64,000 bases of DNA from Ensifer canadensis (GCF_017488845.2 NZ_CP083372.1:124001-188000); one strand, 5' to 3'; counted from the stretch's first letter, positions 31,228-40,590 are shown. A program made the numbers and translations. The notes: a model not told the origin generated them from the letters alone.

Positions 31228-31937
31228 TGCTCGCTACGCCCCTCGTTCCATACGGTGTCTTCCGAGACTTGGTAGGAGGTAACAGTCAACCCCCCTGGGT
31301 TGGACAGTCTCGATTCACCGGACAGGCTTGTCACCTTTTCATACCGGACCGTTGCAGTCCATGTACTCATCACCGGCGTCTGGCCATCCATCATGAGCGT
31401 TCGGTTGAAACGAATCTGCTGCACGCCCGTCGCAATATCATTTGAGGAGATGTGCTCGACATCTAGTCTCCCCCCCTCACCGATTGTGACCTGCGGTGAC
31501 GTCGGATTAGGGTAATTAAAGTGATGCTGATATTCCAGGCGCACAGATGGTGCGCTGAAGCTCGATACGAGATCATAGGCGTATTGAGCTGTGTCGGCTG
31601 TATACCCCTCGCGCAGACGGACATATTGCCAGAGTGAAGCGTTGATAACGGCCTGTTCTTGCGTTGCGGGAAGTCGAGACACGGACACTTCGCTGTCAAC
31701 GGTTCCATCCGGTCGTACCCAGAGATACACAGGCACGAGCTTGGCAAGCGGAACCATAGTCGCGATGGTGAAGGCCTGCGCGATATTTCCAAAAACAGCG
31801 GCCGTCGCAATGACGACCAGAACCCTGGAAAGACGCCGCGCCGACTTCGCACGTGACGTTTGGAAGGCCTCTACTTCAATGTAGTGCGCGGCAAGCGCTC
31901 CTCGCTCCACCAGGAGAGCATGTTCAGCGCTCTTCAT
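31224..31937 (-). CDS. virB8: VirB8, inner-membrane assembly factor
   Basis: 237 residues from ATG 31937 (MKSAEHALLVERGALAAHYI), equal to the Agrobacterium protein. The in-frame ATG at 31997 would add 20 residues coded inside virB7. A single transmembrane segment lies at about residues 38-60 (SRVLVVIATAAVFGNIAQAF), followed by the periplasmic VirB8 fold (VPLAKLVPVYLWVRPDGTVD, LREGYTADTAQYAYDLVSSF, STWTATVRYE). It nucleates channel assembly. Confidence 0.94.
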   Translation of the reverse strand: MKSAEHALLVERGALAAHYIEVEAFQTSRAKSARRLSRVLVVIATAAVFGNIAQAFTIATMVPLAKLVPVYLWVRPDGTVDSEVSVSRLPATQEQAVINASLWQYVRLREGYTADTAQYAYDLVSSFSAPSVRLEYQHHFNYPNPTSPQVTIGEGGRLDVEHISSNDIATGVQQIRFNRTLMMDGQTPVMSTWTATVRYEKVTSLSGESRLSNPGGLTVTSYQVSEDTVWNEGRSEQ

Positions 31938-32091
31938 TTGGCTCTCCCGTACATTCGAACTGGAGATCTGAAGCCGTGGGTTGCCAACGCTCCACATTCA
32001 GCTGAAACGCGGCACCCTTGCAGGTCGCCAGGGTATCACTTGTTTTGCAAGCGGCCAAAGCGAGGAATAGGATTAGAGAACAATACTTCAT
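31924..32091 (-). CDS. virB7: VirB7, small outer-membrane lipoprotein
   Basis: A 55-residue gene, short enough to be overlooked. It begins MKYCSLILFLALAACKTSDT with a lipobox LAAC (Cys15), continues TLATCKGAAFQLNVERWQPT and ends PNEER. Agrobacterium VirB7, as I recall it, is also 55 residues and starts MKYCLLCLVVALSGCQTNDT. Cys24 would form the disulfide to VirB9. It overlaps the virB8 start by 14 bases and begins 33 bases after the virB6 stop. Confidence 0.93.
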   Translation of the reverse strand: MKYCSLILFLALAACKTSDTLATCKGAAFQLNVERWQPTASDLQFECTGEPNEER

Positions 32092-32123
32092 GCAATCAAC
32101 CTGTTAGTTCTTTGTCATTGCGT

Positions 32124-33011
32124 TCAACGGCGCGCAACTTGGGCCAACTGGCGGCTAAGGCTGCTGAGAGATTTATTCGAGCCTGACCAATGAGCACCTG
32201 CAATATTGCCCGCGATCACCGGAAGCGCGACGATCAGGGCGTCCCCAGCTAGAAAGAGCATGTCGAGTTCATAAAGCCCGATAATCTTGGCTGCCGTCGT
32301 GCCCGCATTGTTGATCACAATGAGCATTAGTTTGAGAGCCACTACTTCCGTTGTTATGACGATGGTCGCCACGATGTTCAACAGGAGAAGCAGCAGCCCG
32401 TAAGAGAGGAGCTGGCCGACCCATTTTGAAGCCATGTCGCGGGTGTGATCAAAGAGATAGCCGACCAGGATCAGCGGACCGATCGCTAATAGTACCTTAG
32501 TAAGAATCCCACAGGCATCATAGACCTCGAACGTTACCCAAAGCGCACCGTAAAAAACCCACTGTGCGCCTTCAAAGGCGAGAATGTCTTGGCTATTCAT
32601 TGGTCCTATTTCGGCCGCAATCTTCTGAAACGAGCCCAGACTTAACGCAAACATCAGGTCGAGCTGTTGCGGGATATTAATCAGCGCAATACTACTACCG
32701 CTGATTTTGTGAACGAAATTAGGTATAGTATCCTCGAAGAATAATACTACATAAGAGTGATAGTTAGCCTGGCCCAAGATAAGGGCTACAACGATCGATA
32801 CTCTGATGATCTTCATGATCCCAACACGAGTATCGATTTCGCCACGTATCACCAGAATGCCCTGGACTATGATCCAAAGCGTAACGCACGCAACCAGAGG
32901 GGCATTGATTGCGCTCTGGATTTTTTCGAGCACTGAGTCCAGTGCGATTGTAAAGGCGGTATCGAAGACCGTGTGTATAGTCGTAAAAGGCGCAGATACT
33001 GAGAATTTCAT
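32124..33011 (-). CDS. virB6: VirB6, polytopic inner-membrane channel protein
   Basis: 295 residues, the Agrobacterium length. Several transmembrane segments are visible: LVACVTLWIIVQGILVI, VSIVVALILG, VLLAIGPLILVGYLF, GLLLLLLNIVATIVIT and ALIVALPVIAGNIAG. The TrbL/VirB6 core segment with GPLILVGYLFDHTRDMASKW is clear. It forms part of the inner-membrane translocation path. Confidence 0.93.
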   Translation of the reverse strand: MKFSVSAPFTTIHTVFDTAFTIALDSVLEKIQSAINAPLVACVTLWIIVQGILVIRGEIDTRVGIMKIIRVSIVVALILGQANYHSYVVLFFEDTIPNFVHKISGSSIALINIPQQLDLMFALSLGSFQKIAAEIGPMNSQDILAFEGAQWVFYGALWVTFEVYDACGILTKVLLAIGPLILVGYLFDHTRDMASKWVGQLLSYGLLLLLLNIVATIVITTEVVALKLMLIVINNAGTTAAKIIGLYELDMLFLAGDALIVALPVIAGNIAGAHWSGSNKSLSSLSRQLAQVARR

Positions 33012-33092
33012 CGCTCCAACCTGGTTTGGCTCTTTCCACCGCAGGTGGGCGGAGTTGAACTTTTTATCTGAGCCGCATTACCTACCGTTCAA

Positions 33093-33776
33093 CTATAGTC
33101 CGGGGCTGAAGATTTTCGCGGTTTCCAGGCGTTCTCGTCGCTGGGCGGCGGCCTCCTCTGCAGCGTGGAGGCTGGCCTGTGCAGTGGCCATCGTCAGCAG
33201 ACTCGTAGCCTGGCTGTTCTGGATGATTGCGTCGTGAATCTGTTTGAGAAGCAATCCGTTTGTTACAGTTGCCTGCATAATGTTCCTTGAACGCGACAGC
33301 TGACCAAGCGTGTTGCCATTTTCGCGGAGGCGCTTGTCCATCAACTCGAGATTGTCGGCTGCAACACTCGCGGCATTAGCAGCACCGGTGATCTGCCCAC
33401 GGAGCAACTCTGCATGTGCGTCGCTGCCATCGATTGCGCGATCGCGGTCCGTTGCGATAGCGCGTGCTGTGGCCGAGACTGGCCTCTGACTGTCAAACAT
33501 CTGCTCGCTTAGCTTATTCGTCGAGGGGTACTTATTCCCCTGGTTGATTTGGCTCAACAGGCCGGTGACTGCGAAGTTCGTTGTAAACATCCCCACCATC
33601 GCAATCGTCTGTTCGAGCATCTGTGCTGTCTTCGCATAGTTCAGAATAGTGGTACCAGCAGTGATCGCTGCCTGATATGTATTTCCGGGGTCGGTGACAA
33701 CGAACTGCGCTCGGGCCGGGGCCTGCATAGTAAGGCAAGCGGCAATAGTCGTTACTGTCAGTTGGGTAAATTTCAT
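33093..33776 (-). CDS. virB5: VirB5, minor pilus subunit
   Basis: 227 residues with a signal peptide (MKFTQLTVTTIAACLTMQAP, ARAQF, cleavage after about residue 23). The T4SS family segment FVVTDPGNTYQAAITAGTTI then LNYAKTAQMLEQTIAMVGMF is characteristic, followed by a long helical region with NTLGQLSRSRNIMQATVTNG. In Agrobacterium VirB5 sits at the pilus tip and may contact host cells. 81 bases separate it from virB6. Confidence 0.92.
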   Translation of the reverse strand: MKFTQLTVTTIAACLTMQAPARAQFVVTDPGNTYQAAITAGTTILNYAKTAQMLEQTIAMVGMFTTNFAVTGLLSQINQGNKYPSTNKLSEQMFDSQRPVSATARAIATDRDRAIDGSDAHAELLRGQITGAANAASVAADNLELMDKRLRENGNTLGQLSRSRNIMQATVTNGLLLKQIHDAIIQNSQATSLLTMATAQASLHAAEEAAAQRRERLETAKIFSPGL

Positions 33777-33789
33777 GAAACTTCCTCCG

Positions 33790-36159
33790 TCAGTCTTGAA
33801 CTTCTTGGTAACGGGCCATGAACTCGTCTACCCACGCACCAGGAGCATCCCCGTGTCTGGCACGGAGCTGATCGGCAAAACGCACCGTGTTGGCCCGACC
33901 CGATAGCACGGCGACATATTCGCGCATCTCGCCGAGGTCGAATTCGCAGATAACGCTTCCGCTCTCGCGCTTAAGCAGAAATTTGCGGCTCCCGATTGCC
34001 ATCTGCTCGCGAACGGCTTGATATTCTCCTTCGGTACACTTTAAGCCGCCGACATAGGCTGATCGATCCGCCGTCGGAGATGGATAGAAAATTTTTGTCA
34101 TGCATTGTGCCACGAGACTGGCTCCGAGGGGCGATTCGAGAACATGCTCAGGCTGCTGTGTTGCGAGTATCAACATGCCGTTATTCTTGCGAACAGTGAG
34201 CAAGAACTTGTCTACAACTGCAGCGAACTGAGGGTTTAATAAATAAAATCGAAACTCGTCGCAACACATGACAAAGCGACGGCCATCCACAACAGCGCCC
34301 ACGCGATGGAGGAGGTATGCGGCCGCCGGCGCGCAAACCTCTTCGTACTCCAGAATCTGTGTCATATCGAAGCCGGTAATGGAGGCATGCAGTCTTACTT
34401 CATCCACCTCGCCATCGAAGGCCCAACCGAGCGCGTTTCCTCTGCACCACCGCTCCAGTCGCGCTCCTGCGCCTTCGGACGGGCTGTGTAATAGGAATTC
34501 GCGTAGGCCCGCGAGGGAACGCATAGCGGGCTCAAATGAAAGCTGCCGGACGATGGCGCGTTCCAGGCGGCGGTTCTCTTCCGGCGAAATAGCTCCCCGT
34601 CCATCGCTCTCGATCAAGGCTGTCACCCACTCGCGCAGAAAGTCTCGGGAGGCCGACGTATCGTCCAGGGCCCGTAGAGGCGCCAGGCCACTGGGAACGC
34701 CTCTACGTAACGCCAGATACGTGCCTCCCGTGGCACGTACCAGCAGTTCACCACCGCGGTCCTTGTCAAAGAAGACAATCGCACCATCGTGTCCAACCAT
34801 GCTCTGTTCGAGCATCGCAAGGACAAAGGTCATGAGCGTTGTTTTGCCTTTTCCGACGGGTCCGAATATTGCCGTCATACCCACGTCATTCTCGTGAGGG
34901 AGGTAGTCGAAAGGGGTTCCACCATTGGTGCGGAAGCGCGCAACCGAGTTGCCCCAGTGGCCGGAATCCTTGCCACTTGGGAAATTCTCGAACGAGACAA
35001 GGCCCGCGAAATTGCGTGAGGTGATCGCCCCGGGTCGCGTGCGCCACTTGGTGTTCCCCGGAAGTTGCGCCCAATAAGCCGCCTCCATACCAATACCCTC
35101 TTGGACGATAACGGCGCCCGCATCCGTCAATCGCGTGCGGGCGCTTGCGGCGCGGTTGGCAAGGCTATTGAGATCATCGGCATACACGCACAGGCTCAAA
35201 TGATGCGCGCCCATTACGAATTCGCTGCTTGCCAACGCGTCCTCTGCCTCGGCGAGTTCATTGATTTGGGAGACGGCCTTGTCACCGGAACTCGTCATTT
35301 GACTGGACTTGAGGCTGAGTTTGGCATGGGCCTGTGCACGCGTGAGGAAGGAGAAACTTTGGCTCAACACGAGCGGGAAATTCGCGGACAATAGCGGATT
35401 GAGCATGCCTGGCCGCGTCTTTGCCGGATATTCTCGAAATGAGAACAATGAGCCAACGTAGCTATCTCCCGGGGTTCGAATCTCCAGTGCCCGCTTGCCG
35501 CAGATTACTCGGTCGGTATAAATCGAAGCGCCCAGTGAACCACTAACCACTGGAACCGGAGTGGCACGGCAGGTCATTATAAGTCGGAGCGCCTCCGCGA
35601 TTTCCGAGAAAATCACGCCATCTTTCTCGCGGAGACCAAGCCGGCGGAGACCATAGGCGTCGAGGGCGCCACTAGTGATGTGCCACAGATCTTCCAGGTT
35701 CCGCGTCTGATTTGCTAAATCGTTCTCGTTTCTATTGTTCCGCTTGATGAACCGGCCCGTGATTTTACCGACCGCAGTTCGGGGAAACACGACCAAGGTG
35801 AGGAAATGATCGTTTCGAAAGAGTTTTCCGGACAGCACACGCCGCTCATAAGCTTCGCTCAGACTACCAGCAAACCCGCTATGAAAGTGCCGCGCCGGGG
35901 GCAACGCCACGTCGTTATGTCGGACCAGATGAGCACATATTGATACACTATCATCGGCAATGTTGCGTAAGAGCGTATTGAACGCTCGGCAGCGTGCATT
36001 GCGGATGGCAACGTCTTCCATTTCGAAGGGCAAACCTTTGACGTGTGCCATAGCCATGACTGAGCCGTCTTCGAGAAGGACAACCTGATCGCTGAGGTGG
36101 CCGACATATGGTAGATATATCTCACCAGACCTCTCGTTCCTGCCATTTGTGCCGAACAT
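33790..36159 (-). CDS. virB4: VirB4, inner-membrane ATPase
   Basis: 789 residues from ATG 36159 (MFGTNGRNERSGEIYLPYVG), identical in length to Agrobacterium VirB4. The upstream in-frame ATG at 36324 lies inside virB3 and is unlikely. The virB3 stop and this start share bases (TAATG). Walker A is IFGPVGKGKTTLMTFVLAML; Walker B is RRFVMCCDEFRFYL; the CagE/TrbE/VirB segments YLPHENDVGMTAIFGP and NNGMLILATQQPEHVLESP are present. It energises pilus assembly and substrate transfer. Confidence 0.95.
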   Translation of the reverse strand: MFGTNGRNERSGEIYLPYVGHLSDQVVLLEDGSVMAMAHVKGLPFEMEDVAIRNARCRAFNTLLRNIADDSVSICAHLVRHNDVALPPARHFHSGFAGSLSEAYERRVLSGKLFRNDHFLTLVVFPRTAVGKITGRFIKRNNRNENDLANQTRNLEDLWHITSGALDAYGLRRLGLREKDGVIFSEIAEALRLIMTCRATPVPVVSGSLGASIYTDRVICGKRALEIRTPGDSYVGSLFSFREYPAKTRPGMLNPLLSANFPLVLSQSFSFLTRAQAHAKLSLKSSQMTSSGDKAVSQINELAEAEDALASSEFVMGAHHLSLCVYADDLNSLANRAASARTRLTDAGAVIVQEGIGMEAAYWAQLPGNTKWRTRPGAITSRNFAGLVSFENFPSGKDSGHWGNSVARFRTNGGTPFDYLPHENDVGMTAIFGPVGKGKTTLMTFVLAMLEQSMVGHDGAIVFFDKDRGGELLVRATGGTYLALRRGVPSGLAPLRALDDTSASRDFLREWVTALIESDGRGAISPEENRRLERAIVRQLSFEPAMRSLAGLREFLLHSPSEGAGARLERWCRGNALGWAFDGEVDEVRLHASITGFDMTQILEYEEVCAPAAAYLLHRVGAVVDGRRFVMCCDEFRFYLLNPQFAAVVDKFLLTVRKNNGMLILATQQPEHVLESPLGASLVAQCMTKIFYPSPTADRSAYVGGLKCTEGEYQAVREQMAIGSRKFLLKRESGSVICEFDLGEMREYVAVLSGRANTVRFADQLRARHGDAPGAWVDEFMARYQEVQD

Positions 36160-36485
36160 TAAAGCATTCCTCGTCCTCGTCTCGGCACTTTGATAGGATT
36201 GGGGCTGACGCTTGCCCCGCCCCAGAACGGCGCATCCACGCTTCTCCCAGCCGTCCGGAGATAGAGTAGGGCTACACTGGCCGCGTTGTAGTCGCGCTCG
36301 ACAACAACACGTGATCCGAACCACAGTGGCACAAGAATGATTTCGTAAAGAGGGTTCTGAACAACGACGATGATCAGGCCGGCTAACATCATGAGCAATG
36401 CCGCCAAGTTCAGCGGCACGCCCAAGAACAATGCAGGGCGTGTCGCTGCTACGTAGAGAGTACTCTCTTCCAGTCGGTCGCTCAT
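36159..36485 (-). CDS. virB3: VirB3, inner-membrane protein
   Basis: 108 residues, the usual length. A hydrophobic hairpin spans about residues 15-50 (FLGVPLNLAALLMMLAGLII, VVVQNPLYEIILVPLWFGSR), as in the VirB3/TrbD family. It works with VirB4 in pilus biogenesis. It overlaps virB2 by 4 bases and virB4 by one base. Confidence 0.92.
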   Translation of the reverse strand: MSDRLEESTLYVAATRPALFLGVPLNLAALLMMLAGLIIVVVQNPLYEIILVPLWFGSRVVVERDYNAASVALLYLRTAGRSVDAPFWGGASVSPNPIKVPRRGRGML

Positions 36486-36844
36486 CCGGCCCCTATGAGG
36501 GCTTTACCAAGGAAGCTGGCCCCGAACATGATAACGATCCCCCCGATGACACCGGCAACGAGACCGAGTGAAGCACGGCCGAACATCCACGATATGCCGA
36601 TGGCGACGATGCCGAGCACAGCCAGAGACTGTCCGAAGGGACCAAGGATGAATGCACAGATATTATTCACCATTGTGGCAGGGTCGGTCCCCCCCGTCAC
36701 TTGCGCCGTCGCTGGCCCGGAGCAGACAATGCTCCACACCGCCGCTCCGCCGGCAGCGGGCGCATGGTCAACCGCTGTGCGCGACATGGCTTTCAAGAAA
36801 GCAACAGGACTCAAACGCGCACGATGTTTGTTAAGTGACGCCAT
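36482..36844 (-). CDS. virB2: VirB2, major T-pilin precursor
   Basis: 120 residues from ATG 36844 (MASLNKHRARLS); an in-frame ATG at 36895 would add 17 residues and overlap virB1. A long signal sequence ends at A-T-A-Q, and the mature pilin would start QVTGGTDPATMVNNICAFIL. Two transmembrane helices follow (FGQSLAVLGIVAIGISWMFG and LGLVAGVIGGIVIMFGASFL). The mature part is nearly the same as Agrobacterium T-pilin, which is processed and cyclised. Confidence 0.93.
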   Translation of the reverse strand: MASLNKHRARLSPVAFLKAMSRTAVDHAPAAGGAAVWSIVCSGPATAQVTGGTDPATMVNNICAFILGPFGQSLAVLGIVAIGISWMFGRASLGLVAGVIGGIVIMFGASFLGKALIGAG

Positions 36845-36857
36845 TACTACGCTCCAT

Positions 36858-37565
36858 TTAATCGAATATAATATGTTGTTTTTCGAGATGTTCATGGTCT
36901 CCAGGCTTCTGGAGTGCGGGGAGGCTGATGAGATCGCCTGCCGATAAGTCTGGCTCTAACGAACCCCACACATCCCATATTTTTTCCGAGATCGGCTTTT
37001 CATCAGCCTTTTCCGGACATCCGACCAGCGGTGGCACGATCTCTCGAGCGGCTGACTCAACCTTCTGCACATAACCGTTCGCAAATCCGCGCGTCAGGTC
37101 ACCCGTGTTGTAGGCCGAGATTGCCTGGCGAAGCGCCAACTGCTTTTCTGCGGCAGTGTCGCCGCCGGCATAGCGGCTTTCAAGCAAGTGCGCCGCGGCC
37201 ACAAGTGAAATACAGGGCTGAAAGGCCTTTTCTATCGTGAGATTGAGGACGGAAAAGTTCTTACTGTTGATCTGCATAAGCCCAACGTCGATTGAATGTT
37301 GTGCCTCGAGGCGGGCTCTGACGCTCTGGCGCGCTTGCGTTTGATCGTTCCAGTGAAGGCTCTCTCCGGTGGTGTTGTCATGTGCCGCAAGCGGATCAAA
37401 GCCGCTTTCAACCTTGGCGATTGCGGCAAGCGTAGACGGATTTACCTGCGGCGCGCATCCGCGTGCAAGGCGCTCGAACTCACGCAAGGAGATTGGCGCG
37501 GCGTTGCTCGATACGCACATCGAGGCCAAGATGGCGACAGCCAAGGGCAAAGCTGCGTTTAACAT
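36858..37565 (-). CDS. virB1: VirB1, lytic transglycosylase
   Basis: 235 residues with a signal peptide (ALPLAVAILASMCVSSNAAP). The SLT domain has the catalytic Glu in IAKVESGFDPLAAHDN, with GLMQINSKNFSVLNL and AISAYNTGDLTRGFANGYVQ. It opens the peptidoglycan locally for channel assembly. First gene of the virB operon; vir-box-like sites lie about 95-125 bases upstream. Confidence 0.94.
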   Translation of the reverse strand: MLNAALPLAVAILASMCVSSNAAPISLREFERLARGCAPQVNPSTLAAIAKVESGFDPLAAHDNTTGESLHWNDQTQARQSVRARLEAQHSIDVGLMQINSKNFSVLNLTIEKAFQPCISLVAAAHLLESRYAGGDTAAEKQLALRQAISAYNTGDLTRGFANGYVQKVESAAREIVPPLVGCPEKADEKPISEKIWDVWGSLEPDLSAGDLISLPALQKPGDHEHLEKQHIIFD

Positions 37566-37658
37566 TTCCTACCGCCTAAAAGTCGAGAGCTGCCGAAAGA
37601 ATCAGCGGCCAGGTCATTGATCACTCGGGATTATCAACGCGGTCTGTTACTCTAGGAT

Positions 37659-37691
37659 GTTGCAATTCCACATTCTGGTTACGTTTGAAAC
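37659..37691 (-). promoter_or_regulatory. Pair of vir-box-like sites upstream of virB1
   Basis: On the minus strand TGGAATTGCAAC (37670-37659) and on the plus strand TACGTTTGAAAC (37680-37691) each match TNCAATTGAAAY at nine of eleven specified positions. Two closely spaced sites in opposite orientation upstream of virB resemble the Ti-plasmid arrangement. They support control of the operon by the VirG encoded at 22648-23373. Confidence 0.5.
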
Positions 37692-38196
37692 GAATGGGAA
37701 CGAGATGATCCACCGGATCAAGGCAGAGAGGGGGATCGCTCTTATTAGCTCGCGCGATATCGCTACCACTGCCGCATTAAGACTGGCACAAAGGCGACCA
37801 ACTAGCGGCAAGTGATCACACGAAGCAGTGAACCTCTTAGGAAAGTAAGGGCAGCAGAGAATACGACGTGGTGGTCTAGCTGGATCGAGAATTTGGGGGT
37901 CAGGTCAGCTATTCATTACGAGGAGATTTTAATAGGGAGCATCTGCGGCGCGTCTGGCACGCCAGACAAAGGATGCTGCGCAGGCACGGCGTCTATTGGG
38001 CCGTTGCCTCGATCTATGACGGCGGTTCAACGCCACTCTTCAGATCGTGCGTGTTGAGTGATGCGCTTCAATGCGCATGACCCCGACACGAGTCCACTGG
38101 CTGCGATCGGCTGTGGAAGCGCCGGGTGCGGCGGCCGGGGGACTGTCAGGAATTCTGTGCGGTGGGCCATGATGATGAAAAGGAGAGAATCATCAC
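37692..38196. other. Non-coding stretch with an IS630-type relic
   Basis: At about 37965-38090 the plus strand reads, with frameshifts, TKDAAQARRLL, VASIYDGGS, TLQIVR and ALQCA. This parallels the IS630 N-terminal sequence RDADQARRLLALASIYDGG...VQIVRDWVVRFNA. It is only a decayed fragment. The rest shows no gene. Confidence 0.45.
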
Positions 38197-38442
38197 ATGG
38201 CTATCGAGAAAGAACTTCTGGACCAGCTCCTGGCTGGACGTGATCCATCCGAGGTTTTCGGCAAGGACGGTTTGCTGGACGATCTGAAGAAGGCGCTTTC
38301 AGAGCGCATCCTCAATGCGGAGCTTGACGACCATCTCGACGTCGAGCGCCTGGAGGGCGGCCCCGCCAACAGGCGCGGCACGCGACAATCCTCGCCCAGA
38401 TCATCAAGCTCGGCCAGAAGCTCACCGACGGCGCAGCCGTGA
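38197..38442 (+). pseudogene. IS256-family transposase N-terminal fragment
   Basis: The frame reads MAIEKELLDQLLAGRDPSEV, FGKDGLLDDLKKALSERILN, AELDDHLDVERLEGGPANRR, the start of mutator/IS256 transposases such as the rhizobial ISRm3 type. After about 65 codons the similarity ends and unrelated sequence follows. The catalytic region is missing. Confidence 0.8.
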
Positions 38443-38607
38443 CCATGTTCATCTGATCGGCAGGCCGTGCGGACGACCTCGGGAACCCCGCTTCCTCCCG
38501 TTTTGCCGCAGAGAGCGATCTGCGCCTCCGCGAATTTCGACTTATTCATGCCGAAAACTGCGTTGACCGGAGTTCCCAGCCTCAATCGGCCCAGAAAACC
38601 GGAGGTG

Positions 38608-38776
38608 TCAAAGCGGCAACAATGCGTCAGGCTTCACATCACCGATTGATGCGTAAGTGTGCGTTTCCCTGACACCAGGAAGCGGCAGAATGACCCGCTG
38701 CAGGAATTTCTGAAACATCGCCATGTCAGCTATCGTGCTTTGACCAGATAGTCGAAACCACCAATCACCATATGGC
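38608..38776 (-). pseudogene. Lrp/AsnC-family regulator C-terminal fragment
   Basis: The minus strand reads ECHMVIGGFDYLVKAR, a frame break, then IADMAMFQKFLQRVILPLPG, VRETHTYASIGDV and a stop at 38608. This is the ligand-binding (RAM) end of an Lrp-type regulator; the E-C-x-x-V-x-G-x-x-D-Y-L motif is characteristic. The DNA-binding half is absent, replaced at 38777 by traG sequence. Confidence 0.65.
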
Positions 38777-38782
38777 ATTCAA

Positions 38783-39719
38783 ATGATTTCGGGTGCCTTC
38801 CTTACCTCGACAAAGACGAGCGTGCCGCGTCCGAAGATCTACGGCGAAACCTCCCGGCATTCGCTGCTCGGCAATTGTGGCTATCAGCTCGTCCTTGGCG
38901 CCGACGACCAGGCCACAGCCGAGTACGCATCCCGCGCGCTCGGAAAGCGCACGATCCGCTACCAATCGGAATCCCGCACGATCGAACTGATGGGCCTGCC
39001 TCGCCGCACGAAGGTAGAGCAGATTCGCGAACGCGATCTGATGATGCCGCAGGAGGTCCGGCAAATGCCGGAGAACAAGATGGTCCTGCTCATCGAAGGA
39101 CAACGGCCAATCTTCGGTGAAAAGCTCCGGTTCTTCCAAACGCAGCCCTTCAAATCAGCCGAGGCGTATTCCCAGGCCAACATTCCGCAAGTGCCGGAAG
39201 TCGATTATTTCCCGCCGAAGGTCGTGCCGGCGACAACCCCGCAATATGCCAACGGGGGGAAAACCGTTCGAAATTCCCTCGCCGGCGCCAGCGAAAGAGG
39301 AGAAGCCTTTGGCAGCCGCCGCGGCGGAGGCAGCACCGCTCAAGGCAGCCACTGCAGCAGAAGAGAAACCTGCAGCACCTGCCAAACGCACAGTCAATAA
39401 AAAGGCGCTGCGCCCGAAGCCTAAGCCGACTGCTGCAAAAACGGGCGGTGCGGAAGCATCTGCAAGCCTCGATGCGGTGGAAGCCCGGATAAAGGCCATC
39501 GAGGAAGGCCTCAAATCAAAGGCCGCACAACTCAAGGAAGTGGTCGAGAAAAAGGCTGAGAAGCTTGGCGACAAGTCTCCGTCCAAGCGCCGCAACATCA
39601 TCGATATCTTCAGCTCGACCCTGCCTGATCCCGTCGAAGCTGGCGTGGCGGCCGATTTGTTTGCGAAGCGCGCTTCTGACACTCCAGGACACATGGGACC
39701 CGGAAAGATCGACCCTTAG
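38783..39719 (+). pseudogene. traG: Conjugal coupling protein TraG, C-terminal fragment
   Basis: The frame from about 38795 carries YGETSRHSLLGNCGYQLVLG, YASRALGKRTIRYQSESRTI, REVR-type end segments (LMMPQEVRQMPENKMVLLIE) and GQRPIFGEKLRFFQTQPF, the C-terminal third of plasmid TraG/VirD4-family proteins. A frameshift near 39260-39290 moves the frame; the Ala/Pro/Lys-rich tail then runs to 39719 (RRNIIDIFSSTLPDPVEAGV). Walker motifs are not present in the window. It is a remnant of a second, conjugation-type transfer system and distinct from virD4. Confidence 0.8.
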
Positions 39720-39994
39720 TGCCGGTCAACGCGACGAGCTCGACGAGTGGTTCGAGCGGATGCGTCGCGTCGGAAGAACCCCCGTGGCGCTCGAGAAGGT
39801 GATCGCTCAGGTGCGCCAGCAGACGCGCCGCTTAGGCACTTGCAGGTTCGGTCCAACGTTCAGAAGCCGCCTAACAGAACAAGCCCCCTCAGCCTCTCCA
39901 CAACCCTTACGCGACCCTTCTTAGGTCGGCTTTCGATCCCTTTTGCTGCTGCTCGTGGTTACGAGCCGGAACTTCTGGTGCCGGCCCAAACCGC

Positions 39995-40590
39995 TCATGC
40001 CGACCGGAATTTGGATCGGTAGACCTGTACTAGGTCATTCACACCCTTTCCGATCTGCTCAACGGGCATGGAGGCGTATCCGAATATGAACCCCGCACGT
40101 CGATCTGTTGGGGCCGCATACAGACGCGAGATTGGGTAGATGCCAACACCTTCTTGCCTCGCGCAGGCGGCGAAACGCTCTTCATCGCTGCCAGTGAGAT
40201 GGTTGAACGACACGACGACATGGAGACCCGCCGAAGTCCCAACGATGTCGACCTCGTCGCCAAACGCTTCGGCCAATGCATTCAGGAATACCGCACGCCT
40301 TTCGGCGTTCAGTCGCCTCATCTTTCGAACGTGGCTTTCATATGCGCCCGTTTTGATGATCGAAGCGAGAGCCTCTTGCTCGAAGCTCGCTATGTCGATC
40401 GGTGATCTGCTTGCATCGGACAAAGGGCTCCACCAGCGTGCCAGGCAACACCATGTAACCAAGGCGGAGCGTTGGCGACAGCGTCTTGGATACGGTGCCG
40501 ACATAGATGACCCGACCTTGACCGATCATCCACAGCGGCGGAATCGGACGTACGTCATATGATGGCGACGGAGATGGCAGCCCAACGCCT
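39995..40590 (-). pseudogene. MocR-type (GntR/aminotransferase) regulator, C-terminal fragment
   Basis: From about 40590 one frame reads YDVRPIPPLW, GRVIYVGTVSKTLSPTLRLG, with the PLP-lysine segment GTVSKTLSPTLRLGYMVLP. After a frameshift near 40400 the frame continues EQEALASIIKTGAYESHVRK, MRRLNAERRAVFLNAL, RLYAAPTDRRAGFIFGYASM. These are aminotransferase-fold parts of MocR regulators. The winged-helix half is missing. Confidence 0.7.

Noticed and set aside
35065..35394. 109-codon plus-strand frame within virB4
   Set aside because: Antisense to the conserved VirB4 core; no start context or domain.
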